Shown here in pieces: positions 23,380-35,100 of a DNA stretch of 64,000 nucleotides; the first letter of the stretch is position 1, and each line of letters opens with the position of its first letter. A model generated the notes under the pieces. That model was not told where the DNA came from and did no database searches. It saw nothing but the letters and a program-made list of their open reading frames with translations. The position numbers and the translations under genes were made by a program. The stretch is from Ilex aquifolium. Its lineage: Eukaryota > Streptophyta > Magnoliopsida > Aquifoliales > Aquifoliaceae. The DNA lies in the NCBI GenBank assembly GCA_951799425.1, contig OX637391.1, forward strand, positions 45,293,069-45,357,068, written 5' to 3'.

Positions 23380-23868
23380 CACTACTGATAAAATTAGTTT
23401 ATGTAGTTATCATCTTTCTAAACTTACGTATGCATCCATATACTCACTAGCTCCATTTCTATAAAAAAAAATTACTCGCCCTTGATATATAAAAGGCCTA
23501 TTGCAAGGTAGTCAACCTAACTTATGAAACTCACATCTTGGGTTACACCGAAGGATACTATTATTGATATATCTAATTATAGAATGATTGTCTTGCTAAT
23601 TATACTATGACTGTCTTTTTGTGTGCGTGTATGTGGTCGATCTAGAAGCATTGGGGCGTAATCCTTAGTGTATAAAAGAAGGCAGAGTATTTCAACCAGT
23701 TGAAGTCAAGGGGCTTGTGGGAGAAGGGGCAAATGGTGGTTGTAACGCTTTTGTTGTTGCTATGGGCAAGGGCTAAGGAGTGGGAATATGGTAGGAATAT
23801 GGGTGCAAAGATGGAATGGAGTCGTATGTTATGAAGAACGTTGAGACTTTATTGATGATTTGATTGAA
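23380..23868. other. Intergenic sequence, no gene seen
   Basis: AT-rich, with no recognised coding or repeat structure beyond the copia target site at its left edge. Confidence 0.5.
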
Positions 23869-24487
23869 TAATTGAATTTTTTTTTTTTGAATAGTAGTGA
23901 TTATTAGGAAAAACTATTATTTGAATAGTTGTGATTATTAGAAAAAGAAACCATTTGAAGAGATGTGATCATTAGGAAATGTATCTACTTAGAAAGGTTG
24001 TGACTTGTAAAAAAAAAAAAAGAAGAAAGGTTGTGACTATTAAGAAAAGACACCTCTTTAAAAGGTCATAAGAAAAGTCACATATTTGAAGGGTTGTGAC
24101 TTTTGGTAAAAGATACAAAGAAGTCTATAAATAGGGCGCTAACTTGATTCACAAAATACACCAAAGTTATGTATAACTCGTTTCTCTTCCCTTATCTCTC
24201 TATCTCTCATAATAAACTATTCAAGGAGATTTCTTTGGAAGTTCTTCAATATTGCTAATTGCAGTTCTTCATCCTATAGACTTTGTTGTATTCTGGGGAC
24301 GACTTTGCCTGTAACCTGTTAACAAACTCTTACGAGTGGGGACAATTTACATTCTAAAGAAAGTGTCTTTAGATGTTCCTCAATGCTTTTGTTTTCTAAC
24401 TTTTTGTCTACCAATATTACCCACAACACTAACAAGTTTAGAACATAAATTTTGTTGCAATAGAGACAAAACACAAGTTTGGCTTCA
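23869..24487 (+). repeat. Probable 5' LTR and leader of a plus-strand copia fragment
   Basis: Precedes a copia gag. It contains imperfect 35-45-bp repeats of the ttgtgactattaagaaaag type (23900-24100) and a TATA-like ctataaatagggc at about 24124, as in copia LTR promoters. No second copy is present and no primer-binding site could be found, so the LTR ends are uncertain. Confidence 0.45.
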
Positions 24488-24495
24488 ATCAAAAT

Positions 24496-24665
24496 TAGGG
24501 GTGTTCAAATTTTTGATTACCGTAAATTTCGATCCTACCCGACCTTACTTATCGGCTATCCGAAAAAATCGGATAGGCCAACGGAAAATCTTTTGGTATT
24601 CTGCAAAAAATCGGGTAGGAATGCGGAATACCTACAAAATTTATGTATTCCTACCCTACCTTACC

Positions 24666-24710
<45 letters not shown>

Positions 24711-25114
24711 GTTAATCCCTAAAAATTAAAATCCAAAAATCTAAAAACTTAATGTTTTATTGATGTTTATGACTCTCTTATATATGTTGTATTGATGTTT
24801 ATAGCTTTCTTGTTGTATTTTTATTGTAATTGTTTATATATTATCAAATTTATTGTGTTTTTTTAGTGTTATTGGTTTATTGTGTTAGTTAGTTGGTGCA
24901 GGTTACTTAATTAAATTGTTAAAATGATCCAAAAGTTAATAACTAAAAAAAATGTGTTCGCCCAACTTCCTACCCGATTGTTTTGGACGGAATTCAGATA
25001 GGAATAGTACACTTGATCAGGTAGGGTATGTCAAGAAAAAATTCTTTCGCAAATTATCGGGTATGAAGATGGAATACCATAATTCCTACCCGTAGGGTAT
25101 GGTGAACACCCCTA
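24496..25114. mobile_element. hAT-like MITE, copy 2, with perfect 8-bp target duplication
   Basis: A 619-bp non-coding insert with perfect 12-bp terminal inverted repeats taggggtgttca/tgaacaccccta and an exact 8-bp duplication atcaaaat at 24488-24495 and 25115-25122. Both are hallmarks of the hAT superfamily. Subterminal cctacccgat/gggtagg motifs match copy 1 at 9374-10099. A (CA)n-(TA)n microsatellite sits at about 24668-24710. It inserted a few bases before the gag start of the copia fragment. Confidence 0.92.
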
Positions 25115-25437
25115 ATCAAAATGATGAATCAAGATCTCATAAAACTCAACCAATTTGAAGGTAGCAATTTCACCCCTTTGCAAGGCACAATGATTTTCCT
25201 CCTCACTGCAAAGAAAGTTTTGGATCCAAATCTCAAGCCTTTCCCAGAACAGTCTGACAAGGAAATTGAAAATCAGAAAAAGGAAAGTTTGAAATGCTGC
25301 GAAGATGCATTACTGTGTCGAGGACACATCTTGAATGCTTTGTCTGACCGCTTGTACAACTTCTATAAAGAAACAAAGTCAACAACAAATATATGGAAGG
25401 CATTGGAATTCAAATACAAGGTTTAAGAATAAGGTAC
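25115..25437 (+). pseudogene. Copia gag, 5' part (split by a chromovirus)
   Basis: The open frame 25121-25426 carries the copia gag opening KLNQFEGSNFT, FLLTAKKVLDPN, CRGHILNALSDRLY and IWKALEFKYK. It stops where the Reina-like element inserts, and the same gag continues at 30803. The two halves are separated exactly by the element plus its 5-bp duplication. Confidence 0.9.
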
Positions 25438-25442
25438 GAATA

Positions 25443-25836
25443 TGTCAGGGACTGAAAATCTAATAAGATAGAAATCAGGCTCTTCGAGGGGCCAACCTCC
25501 AATACCAATTTCCGGCTTGCAAAATAGGATAATCTGTCATTAATAAAGCTGACTTAAATAGCTTACAAACCAGTATAGATAACTACCCACTAAACCCATT
25601 GTTACATGACTCCACTAACTACCTTATAAAAAATATGATTATAGGACTCCACTAACTCTAACAACTAACTCATATGAAACATAACCAACTGATCCACGTA
25701 GCAAGAGTTCCTCTGCAGAGAACATGCCAACGGGACCAGCACTACTTCTTTGCACATGATAGAATTTGCCATAACTAAACATTACTCACTCTATATCTTC
25801 CCTTCGTTGCTGCCACCTAGAACAGGATACATGACA
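25443..25836 (-). repeat. 3' LTR of the Reina-like element
   Basis: 394 bp, plus-strand ends tgtcaggg...catgaca. It is followed inward by the minus-strand polypurine tract AAAGAGGGGAGTCT (about 25839-25853). Confidence 0.95.
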
Positions 25837-25905
25837 GAAGACTCCCCTCTTTCAAAGACCTTGTCCACAAGGTCTGGATATCTCCTTTGAAAGCTCACAT
25901 ACTCC

Positions 25906-28900
25906 TCCTATGTTGCATCTTCTTCCCTCATCCCTATCCATTTAACCAAGACATTTATGGTAGCTCGATTCCCTTTCCTTCGAAGCCTCCTTTGTGGAAT
26001 CCGTTCAGGTTGTGGGTACAATGACCCATCTGGCTTAGTTGGTGGAAGGATGGGTAAGGCCATCAATCGAGATCCCAAATGTTTCTTTAGACAAGAACAT
26101 GAAATATCGGGTGTATGAGTGTTTTTGGGGGTAGATCCAACTGATATGCCACCTTCTCGATTCTTCCTATCACTTGAAAAGGTCCATAATAGCATGGCGA
26201 GAGCTTTTGATTGCGACGAGCTGCAACAGAGAGATGACGATAAGGCTTCAATCGAAGGTAGGGTGACTTCAAAATTTTGCTCCGTTCTCTTCAAATCAGC
26301 AAATTTCTTCATTTGGTCTTGTGATTCATGAAGGTTATCCTTGAGAATGGCCAAAGTCTGATCGCGACTTCAGAGTGTTTCTTCTACTGCTTCAACATGT
26401 GTGGTACCAGGAATATACTGTAAAAGTCGCGGAGGAGGATATCCATACACCGCTTCAAAGGGTGTTGTTTTTGTTGAGGCATGTTCACTGGTATTGTACC
26501 ACCATTCTACTAAGGCAAGCCATTTAACCCAATCTTTGGGTTTTTCTCTAGAGAATCGCCTGAGGTAGCCTTCTAAACTCTGGTTGACTTCTTCCGATTG
26601 ACCTTCAATCTGTGGGTGGTAAGTAGAGCTAAGGTTTAGCTTTGTTCCTTGCAACTTGAACAGCTCCTGCCAGAAATGACTAGTGAAAACTGAATCTCGA
26701 TCACTTACTATAGTTTTCGGCATTCCATGGAGTTTAAAAATATTATCACCAGCCATTGTGCTTGCCGTGTAAGGATGGGCAAGGGCTATAAAGTGCACAT
26801 ACTTTGATATTCGATCAACCACCACCATGATAACACTCTTTCCATAAGAAATAGGAAGTCCTTCTACGAAATCCATGCTGATGTCAGTCCATATTTGGTT
26901 TGGTATGGGTAGGGGTTGAAAGAGATCTGCAAGATGGTGGTGTTCGATTTTATTCCTCTGGCAGACTTCACATTCCCTAATGTATCTTTGCACCGCTGCC
27001 TTCAGTCCAGGCCAGTAGAATTCTTTCCTTACTCTGGTTTATGGTATCCAGAATGCCCTACTAATAGACTATCATGCATGTGCTGTAGAGCTTGTTCTTG
27101 GAGTTCTATGAGGGATCCCAAGTGAATGCACCCCTCATACAAAATTAGCCCATTCCACAATTTGAGTTTACCATCCGTCGACATCCCAGCTTGAAGCTTT
27201 TGTAAGAGGTTGCTAAGTTGCAAATCTTGTTGATAAGCTGCCTTCACCTTGTCAGTCCACTGTATAATGGGTTCAGTAATTGCTTGCAGTTGGGTTGATT
27301 CATTGTCTTGTTGCATTCTGGATAGGGCGTCCGCTACTCGGTTATCTTTGCATGCCTTGTACTCAACGGTGAAGTCATAGCCAATCAGCTTGGTGACCCA
27401 TTTTTGCTGAGCTGGAGTTCCAATCCTCTATTCCAACAAAAATTTAAGTGCCTACTGGTCTGTTTTGATTTTGATTTTCTGTCCTAGTAAATATGGCCGC
27501 CACTTCTTCACTGCCATGACTAGGGCAAGAAGTTTTTTCTCATAGGTTGAGAGGTGGACATTTTTGCCCTTGAGGGCCTGACTAAGATATGCCAAAGGCC
27601 TACCTTCCTGCATGAGTATTGCTCCAATACCTAACCCGGACGCATCACATTCAATGACAAATGGTTTTGAGAAGTCAGGCAACCCCAAAACTTGTGTTGT
27701 TGACATTGCACGCTTGAGCCGATTAAAGGCCTCGGTAGACTTATCAGACCACTGGAATGAATCTTTTCTCAGGAGAGCCGTGAGGGGTGCTGCAATACTG
27801 TCATAATCTCTCACAAATTTGCGGTAGTACCTGGTAAGACCTAAGAATCCTCTGAGAGCTCGAATAGTGATGGGTATATACCAACTAACCATACTAGAAA
27901 TCTTGGTTGGATCCGCCTTAACCCCTTGGCCTGAGACAAGATATCCTAAATAATCAACTTCACTACACCCAAATCTACATTTGGACAGCCTCACATACAA
28001 GTGATTCTCTTTGAGGATTCCCAAAATTATCCGTAGATGGTGTAGATGGTCCGCCAAGTCTTTACTGAAAACCAGTATGTCATCGAAAAATACTAATACA
28101 AATTTGGGTAGGTGTGGTTTTGAACAATTCGTTCATGAGCCCCTGGAAGGTAGATGGGGCATTAGTGAGCCTGAATGGCATCACTAAAAACTCATAGTGT
28201 TCCTCATGTGTGCGAAACGCAGTCTTAGGTACATCATCTGGGCACACCCTGATTTGGTGATAACCAGCCCTCAAGTCTAGCTTAGAATAAATGGTAGACC
28301 CATGGAGTTCATCTAGGAGCTCATCGATGACAGGAATAGGATATTTATCTTTAATTGTGACTTGATTGAGTGCTCAGTTGTCCACACACATGCGCCAACT
28401 ACCATCAGCCTTCCTTACTAGCAGAACTGGAGAGGAATAAGGGCTTTGGCTTGGTCGAATTACTCTCGTCTCTAGCATCCCTTTAATTAGTTGTTCGATC
28501 TCCTCTTTTTGATAATAAGGGTAGTGGTAGGGCCGAACACACACTGGTTGGTTTCCTTCAACTAGAGGGATCCTGTGATCTTTCTCCCTAGAAGGGGGCA
28601 ATCCTTTTGGTTCCTCAAACAACTTCCCAAATTCAGCTAAGAGTCTCTGCACCTCCAGTACCTCACAATAGATTTGGGCCTCCGGTTGTGGCTCAATGAG
28701 TTGCAAAATTAGGCCTTTTTGTGATTCTTGTTGGCTCTGTTAAACTGTTGTACTTTCTCTACTTGTAATTCTGATGGATTAAGCCCTTGTAACTGCACCT
28801 GTTTTCCATCCCAAAGGAAATTCATTGTTAGCCGAGCAAAGTCCCAAAGAATGGGTCCCAATGTTCTTAACCAGTTAACTCCAAGCACTAAATCACAACC

Positions 28901-28912
28901 TTCCAGGGTCAA
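25906..28912 (-). pseudogene. pol of the Reina-like element (RT, RNase H, integrase, chromodomain)
   Basis: The protease C-terminus is at 28912-28709 (CDLVLGVNWL). The RT starts near 28706, with SSPVLLVRKADGSWRMCVD followed by a stop, then [10 protein letters not shown], a frameshift near 28100 and an FFDD catalytic site at 28090-28079. The RNase H region has FVIECDASGLGIGAIL and LSTYEKKLLALVMAV, then DNRVADALSR near 27330. Integrase starts with the GHSGYH region (27060), a frameshift, CEVCQRNK, DISMDFVEGLP, SDRDSVF and HPQIEGQSE. The C-terminus has [10 protein letters not shown] and, after frameshifts, chromodomain residues LVKWIG and EEDAT (about 25990-25910). Known role: reverse transcription and targeted integration. 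Confidence 0.92.
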
Positions 28913-29082
28913 GAAAAAAAGAGAGGTGGAAAAGGGCTGCCCTGTAGAGAGAAATGGACTTCCTCACAACAACCAAGGCAAGGAATTTTCTCTCCATTTG
29001 CCACCACGACTGTTAAATTTCTCCTCTCATGTGCTGGCAACTTCGCCTTCCTTGCTACCTTGTAATCCAAAAAACTATGGGT

Positions 29083-30377
29083 GCTTCTTGTATCGATGAG
29101 TACCACCACAACTTGGTTATTAATTTTCCCAAGTAACCTCATATTTTTAGGAGCAGGAGCTCCTATGATAGCATGGAGGGAAATCTCCAGTAACCTTGCC
29201 CCTTTGTCATCATCTGCTTGTTCTCCTTCATTTGCATTGGTTGCACTCACCTCCTCTGATACTTCCTCACCTCCTTCTTCCTCCATACCTTCAAGGAGGA
29301 AAATCTTGGGTCTCTTGCACCTGTGGCTTGGGGACCACTTATCATCACAATAATAACATAACTCACGTTCCCTTCTTTCCTTCATTTGAACTGGAGAGAT
29401 GCGCTGGATGGGTAAGTTGGGTTTAGGACTCAGGGTGGTATTGGAGTAATTTTGTCGGGTTGGGGTTGGATTCGATGGACCTAACAATCTGGAAGGGTTA
29501 GGAGCACCAGGTAACTTTGGATAATTGTTTGGGTTCCAGGGTAGGAGTTTGAAGTAGAATGGGAAAGAGGGAAAGGTCTTGGGCTGCGATTGCGACACCA
29601 AACCTCTTCCTCTTGTAATCGGGCAAGGCCAAAGGTAGTGGTTAAGGAGGTAGGGTGAAACATGGTAACCACAACTCTTATATCATCTCTAAGGCCACTA
29701 ATGAAGGTACTAACCCGAAATTCTTCCGTGAGCCCTGTGATTTTGTTAGAGATGATTTCAAACTGGGTTTGATATTCCTCCACCGTTGTTGTTTGCCGAA
29801 GTTTTATGAACCCTGCGACTGGATCATCAAAAGGGGTAGGGGCAAACCTCACCTTCAAAGCCTGGATAAACCCTTCCCAAGTTGTTATCAGTGTAGAATC
29901 TCGTAGCCATTGGTACCAAGTCAAAGTTTTGCCCTCCATGTGGAAATAGGCAATTTGGATTTTTTGAACATCAGGAGTGTGGTAGTAAGCAAAGAACTGT
30001 TGGGCACGAAAAATCCATCCAGTAGGATCGTGGCCATAAAATTTGGGGAAATCTAATCGAAGGGTATGACCTTGAATTCCACCTTGCCCCTCAAATACAG
30101 GATTTTCATGGGTAGTATGTGGTGGGTGCAAATCTGGGAGTGGCTCTTGTATTTGGCTGCTAGTGGGGTTGTTGTTTTGTGGGTAATGAGGGTTGGTTCT
30201 GTTTTGGTTAATTGCTTGGGACAGAGAAGCGTAACTGATTGCAAGGTTACTCACTTGTTGTACTAGCTCTTCAAGTAAACCTTGTTGCTGGACTTGGGCG
30301 CCTTTGAGTTCCGCTTGCTCATTCTTCAACTGGTGAACACTTTCAGATAGCTGGGTAAAACGAGTTCCCTCAGCCAT
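29083..30377 (-). pseudogene. gag and protease start of the Reina-like element
   Basis: The frame from ATG 30377 has a coiled-coil N-terminus rich in Gln/Leu, then the gag core (LDFPKFYGHDPTGWIF, YFHMEGKTLTWYQWL, FISGLRDDIR). A frameshift near 29590 passes to the frame of 29601-28909, which holds the zinc-binding motif CYYCDDKWSPSHRC, an acidic linker and the protease. The protease active site reads DTRS (29094-29083) where D-S/T-G is required, so the catalytic glycine codon is mutated to arginine. Confidence 0.9.
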
Positions 30378-30389
30378 GGAGGAACGGTG

Positions 30390-30401
30390 GCTCTGATACC
30401 A
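30390..30401 (-). other. Primer-binding site of the Reina-like element
   Basis: Minus-strand TGGTATCAGAGC, an exact iMet complement, two bases from the LTR edge. Confidence 0.94.
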
Positions 30402-30403
30402 CT

Positions 30404-30797
30404 TGTTAGGGACTGAAAATCTGAGAAGATAGAAACCAGGCTCTTCGAGGGGCCAACCTCCAATACCAAACTCTGGCTTGCAAAATAGGATAATCTTTCA
30501 TTAATAAAGCTGACTTAAATAGCTTACAAACCAGTATAGATAACTACCCACTAAACCCACTGTTACATGACTCCACTAACTACCTTATAAAAAACATGAT
30601 TATAGGACTCCACTAACTCTAACAACTAACTCATATGAAACATAACCAACTGATCCACGTAGCAAGAGTTCCTTTGCAGAGAACATGCCAACAAGACCAG
30701 CACTACTTCTCTGCACATGATAGACTTTGCCATAACTGGACATTACTCACTCTATATCTTCCCTTCGTTGATGCCACCTGGAACAGGATACATGACA
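30404..30797 (-). repeat. 5' LTR of the Reina-like element
   Basis: 394 bp, identical in length to the other copy with 19 substitutions and no indels. Confidence 0.95.
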
Positions 30798-30802
30798 GAA
30801 TA

Positions 30803-31270
30803 AGTTTTTAATTGCTGAATATTTTGATTTTTGTATGGTTGATAACAAACCTATACTCGATCAAGTTCACGAGTTGCAAGGTATTGGTAATAAAATTAGT
30901 TCGCTCAATATTAAACCTCCTAAATCCTTCCAAGTTGGAGCAACTATTGCAAAACTTCCACTGTCTTGTAAATATTATAGGAAAAAGCTTCTACATAAGA
31001 CATAAGAGTTTTCTTTGGAACAGATTTAGAAACATATCCGAATTGAAGAGGAGTCTCATAACAGAGACAAGAAAGGAGAAATTATGTCCACATAGAATGT
31101 TCATGTTGTGAAGACTAATGTTTGCCATACAAAGAAAGAAAATGACAATCCCACCAAGAACCGTCCCAACAACAAACAATAACAAAAGGCAAAGGAACAA
31201 AAAGAATGACACATCCCGTGCATTCCATAGATGGATTATACTTTCTTTGCTAGGTGAGATTGGAGGTTCA
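30803..31270 (+). pseudogene. Copia gag, continuation after the nested element
   Basis: Resumes with KFLIAEYFDF and VDNKPILDQVHELQ, then PKSFQVGATIAKLP and YRKKLLH, then EFSLEQ and IRIEEE: the ordered continuation of the gag cut at 25437. Stops and a lysine-rich, truncated tail follow, and no knuckle or pol can be recognised beyond about 31270. Confidence 0.87.
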
Positions 31271-31364
31271 ATATGAATTGAATATTTTTGAATTATAGTG
31301 CCTTTAGGCACGGGCATTAGCTAATGCACATATAATCAACAAAGGTAATCAGTATTATAAGAAC

Positions 31365-31530
31365 TAGATTGGGCCAGTCGGTTTAACCGGTAAATCGATG
31401 AACTGGACCCTAAACTGGTCTGGCTCGACTATTATATCGGTTATGTAAGGGAACCGTCAAAATACCGGTGAACTGGTCGGCTTTATCAAAAAACCAATGA
31501 ACCGGCCGGTTTTAATTGAATTGAGCAATT
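31365..31530. repeat. AACCGG-rich short repeat
   Basis: Dense in aaccgg/ccggtt-like words (gtttaaccggt, aaccggccggtt). It resembles a widely dispersed type of short non-autonomous plant element, but no clear ends or target duplication were found. Confidence 0.4.
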
Positions 31531-31546
31531 CAAATACATCTAGTGA

Positions 31547-31602
31547 AAAGCATAATTTGGGACAAATATGCCCTAAAGCATAATTTGGGACAAATATGCC
31601 CT
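31547..31602. repeat. Perfect 28-bp tandem duplication
   Basis: Two adjacent identical copies of a 28-bp unit starting aaagcataatttggg (31547-31574, 31575-31602). Confidence 0.95.
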
Positions 31603-31842
31603 AATCTCTCTCTCACACTCTCTCTCTCACGCACGATTCTCAGTCTCCCACTCTCAGCCTTAGGCGACGACATCAGTCGATCTCTAATCTCTTTCCTCTA
31701 ATTGGTCACTGCTGGTAAGTATTCTCCTCTCTCACTCTATCTTTTTCTCATTCTCTCTCTCTCTCTATCTATCTATCTTTCCTCTACCGCTCCTATCTTT
31801 CTCTCTCAAAGGGGTCTTGGCTTATTGCCTTTTTAAAGAAGA

Positions 31843-32481
31843 TGCTACGTTCAAACAGTTATGAGCTTTAACCTCCCACAAGTCCTAGGGCTTTTGGATC
31901 AACTGTTGGGTATCAAAGTAGGCACCATGTCATGAGTTTGAGTCACAGAAATGGCGACCTATAGGTTGCATTAAAATGTCTTAGTATTATGTATGGATAT
32001 AGTGCTATTGCGTTGAATACTGGTAAGTGAGTGGAGCCATTAAAGAGAAAAGGCTACAGTCGGACCAGTGTCGATATAGTGGGCCATTGTGGATGTCGAC
32101 TCTAAGCGTGGTATAATGTTATGTTTAAATAGTTATGAGCTCTAACCCCCTACAAGTCCTGAGGTTTTTGGATCAATGGTTGAGTTCATAACAATTAGTA
32201 TCAGAGCAGACACCACATCATGGGTTCAAGTTATGGAAAGGGCGACCTATAAGTTGGATTAAAATATCTTAGTATTATGTATGGACATAGTACTATCGCA
32301 TTGAATACTGGTAGGTGAGTGGAGCTGACAAAGTGAAAGGACTACTATTGGGTCAGTGTCGCTAAACTAGGCCACCGTGGACGTCGACTATGAACGTGAT
32401 CGAATGTTATGTTCAAATAGTTATGAGTTTTAACCTTTCACAAGTCCTTGAGCTTTTGAATCAACGATTGGGTTCATAACA
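31843..32481 (+). mobile_element. Tandem TRIM: three terminal repeats, two interiors
   Basis: Three copies of a short terminal repeat (31843-31910, 32117-32193, 32405-32481) alternate with two related interiors of about 206 and 211 bp. The second and third repeats are each 77 bp and have perfect 7-bp inverted ends TGTTATG...CATAACA. Just inside the second repeat lies tagtatcagagc (32196-32207), 11 of 12 matching the iMet primer site. Non-coding, with short repeats and a primer site, are the defining features of TRIMs. The first repeat is deleted at its inner edge, so its primer site reduces to tatcaaag. The 5 bp left (gaaga) and right (caaga) match at 4 of 5. Confidence 0.82.
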
Positions 32482-33981
32482 CAAGAAGAGACGTGTGCAT
32501 GAGGATCAACCGGTGACTAGTGTTCATTTTGACAAAAATATCCCCATTCAAGCGCACGAAGCGCTCTCTCTTTGTCTCTCTCTCACACACACACACACAC
32601 ATTTTTGAGTAAAGTCCAGACCAGTGGCATTTTTTCTTTTGTTTCCATCTTTTTCTTTTTGTTCTGTTGCTAAACTTTTCTTTTTTGGCCTGATTCTGTT
32701 GCTGTACTTGATTTGTGAAATGTAGAGTTATGATATGATTTGTGCTGTGATATGAGTAATCTTTTATGGAAAATTGTATTTATTGTGGATATGTTTTATA
32801 TTATTTTAGCTAAATTGTTATATTTCATAAATTTTTTATTATACGATCAGTTGACTCAACACTTGAAGTGTTGACCTAATCCCTCTATTATTTTGATAAC
32901 TGTGGCATCAATATTTCAAAAACAATAAGACATACCCGTGATATTAGATGATTTTGTAGGGAGTGTCGGTAAATTTTTGTTTTTAGTTTGTGTTGGGTGG
33001 TGGTGGATTTGAGGGGATTTCTTTAGCGAGTTTTACACTCTGTTTGGTACGAAGGAAAATGGAGTGGATGAAAAAGAGTGAGTAAAAAATAGGAGGGAAG
33101 AAAACATTTTCCCTTGTTTGGTTTGAATGGAAGATCAGGTGGAATGGAAAAATGGATGGAAATGTAATCCATCCCACCCACCAGAATAAATCATCTCGGT
33201 TTTGAGGGGAAAAGCGGAGAGAGAAAAGGATCACTTGAGTGCTGCTATGTTAATTTACTTTTATACCCTTCAAACTTTTTTATGTTTGTCCAAATGCATC
33301 CAAATTATGATTGAAAACTGAGACAAAAAAAAAAGAGCCACATGTCAGACAATGATATGGATAGTTTCACAGCTTAAGAGCTTTGACCAGATGCAAATTT
33401 TTTTTTAAAACATTTTTGTGTACAATAGACCTATTAAACAGAGGTAGTTTGAAAAAGAGTAAACAAGAATAAATGTATGTAAAATGACAGCATTATTAGA
33501 ACTCGACATGTCATTTCATTGTCCGAAACAAATTGCTTCTCTCTTTGACCAATTTTAAATCTTTAAAAATTAATTTACATTAGAAAAAAATGATTTTTTG
33601 TGTGAGGGTATAATGGTAAATTAAGTTTGTGCATGTTTTCTTTCCTTTTCATTTTTTCTCCCATAGCAAACAATGAAAAAATAATTCCTTCAACTTTTCA
33701 TCCATCTTATCAAATAAAAAGGAGTAAAACCGTCTTTTCTTCATTTAAGGATGAAAAATATTTCCTTCTTATTTTTCTATGAGTAATGCTAGATGAATTT
33801 AAAAACGAGACTTAATAAATCTCAACTATTAAATAGATAGTGGGTCCCAATAAATATTGAAATCCACATTAAAATCAATGGTTATAATTATCAAATCTAA
33901 TTTTTAAATCTATATATCATTATTCTTTTTCTATTCCTCTTACTTTTCATCTCACCTACCGAGCCATTAGCGGGAGACATT
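32482..33981. other. Intergenic stretch, mostly unidentified
   Basis: Holds a (CT)n-(CA)n microsatellite at about 32571-32602. The segment 33035-33780 has pyrimidine/purine runs and words such as ttggtacgaaggaaaatgg and tttcatccatcttatcaaa that suggest an eroded, imperfectly palindromic MITE. The segment 33780-33925 (gagtaatgctagatg, gggtcccaataaat) looks like another dispersed repeat. No gene is supported. Confidence 0.45.
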
Positions 33982-34470
33982 AGAGCAACTCCAACAGACT
34001 AGTTAGAGCAATTCTAAGAGCATCTCCAAGAGACTCAATAAACCCCTTCCTTTAACTATTATAGATAACTTTACCCTAAAATTCCACTCCAACTGGCTAG
34101 CTATTTGGCTATTTATTTCCCATAGCCCTCGTTTCCCTCGCCTAGCCGGTTGCCCTCGCCAGACTCTCTGCCTACCGCCTCTCTTCGTCTCTCTGCCTCC
34201 CTCGCCTCTCTGCGTCTCTCTGCCTCCCTCACCTCTGTTGACTCTCTGCCTCCCTCGCCTCCCTCGTTCGAAGGCTCTCAAAATCTCAACCGCTAGACTC
34301 TCTGCCTCCCTCGGCTCTCAAAATCTGAAGGCAGCGACTAAAATCTGAAAGCCTCTCTCTCCCTCAAAGCCTCGCCGGAATCTGATAACCCCACCAACCT
34401 CCGCCGCCCCAATACTCACAAACCCCTCAAAATCCCACCTTTTAAGCCCAGAAGAAGTAGCTTTTCTTCT

Positions 34471-34508
<38 letters not shown>
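34471..34508. repeat. (CT)n microsatellite
   Basis: Uninterrupted ct dinucleotide run of about 19 units inside the inner TIR element. Confidence 0.95.
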
Positions 34509-34511
<3 letters not shown>

Positions 34512-34927
34512 CGCATTATAGAGAGGCCGACCCATCGGATCACAGTTCGTACTGCTGTTTCTCTCTCTACTATTCTGATATCATTAGCTATGTCTTTCAG
34601 AGGGGTAATGTCTGATTTGATCAGTTCTGCTTGGATCCCAATTGGTTGCTCTGCATGAATAAATTCTTATTTTTTTGCCCTCATATGTGATTTTTAAGTG
34701 GAATTATGCTTTGCTTGACTGAGTTTTGGTGACAATTTGATTTCAACAATTTGAAGTTCTGGGACTTTTACGATGATTCTAGATCATTAATGGGTGTGAT
34801 AAAATATTGATTGTTTGAGTGGTGAATTTTCTGTAGATCTTCATTACTGGTTTGTGAATGGACACTGTTTTGTATTTTTAAGTGTGATTTTTTTTGTTGT
34901 TGATATTATTGGTTTCAGTTTGTCTTT

Positions 34928-35100
34928 TGTTTGGGAATTGTGTGTATGAGAAATTGTTTGAGAATTGTTTGTATGAGAGATTGTTTGGGAATTGTTTGTA
35001 TGATAAATTGTTTGGGAATTTTTGCTGAGAAATTATTTGGGAATTGTTTGTTGGAGAAATTGTTTGGGAATTTTTGTTGAGAAATTGTTTGGGAATTTTT
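34928..35100. repeat. Minisatellite of 23-28 bp units
   Basis: Seven or so imperfect copies of gagaaattgtttgggaattg with either tttgtatga or tttttgct/gttga between them. Located in the inner TIR element. Confidence 0.85.

Larger units (their letters stand above)
25443..30797 (-). mobile_element. Complete Reina-like Ty3/gypsy chromovirus nested in copia gag
   Basis: A 5,355-bp minus-strand element with two 394-bp LTRs (25443-25836 and 30404-30797), ends TGTCA/TGTTA...TGACA and a perfect 5-bp duplication gaata (25438-25442, 30798-30802). It has a perfect iMet primer site, a polypurine tract, gag, protease, RT, RNase H, integrase and a chromodomain tail. I count 19 differences between the 394-bp LTRs, i.e. 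about 95% identity. With a commonly used plant rate of about 7e-9 per site per year this is some 3-4 million years. Small size and short LTRs plus chromodomain suggest the Reina clade (inference). Confidence 0.95.

Noticed and set aside
34928-35100. Regular repeats resembling a CRISPR-like array
   Set aside because: Units and intervals are both repetitive with no unique spacers, and the genome is plant nuclear. It is a minisatellite.
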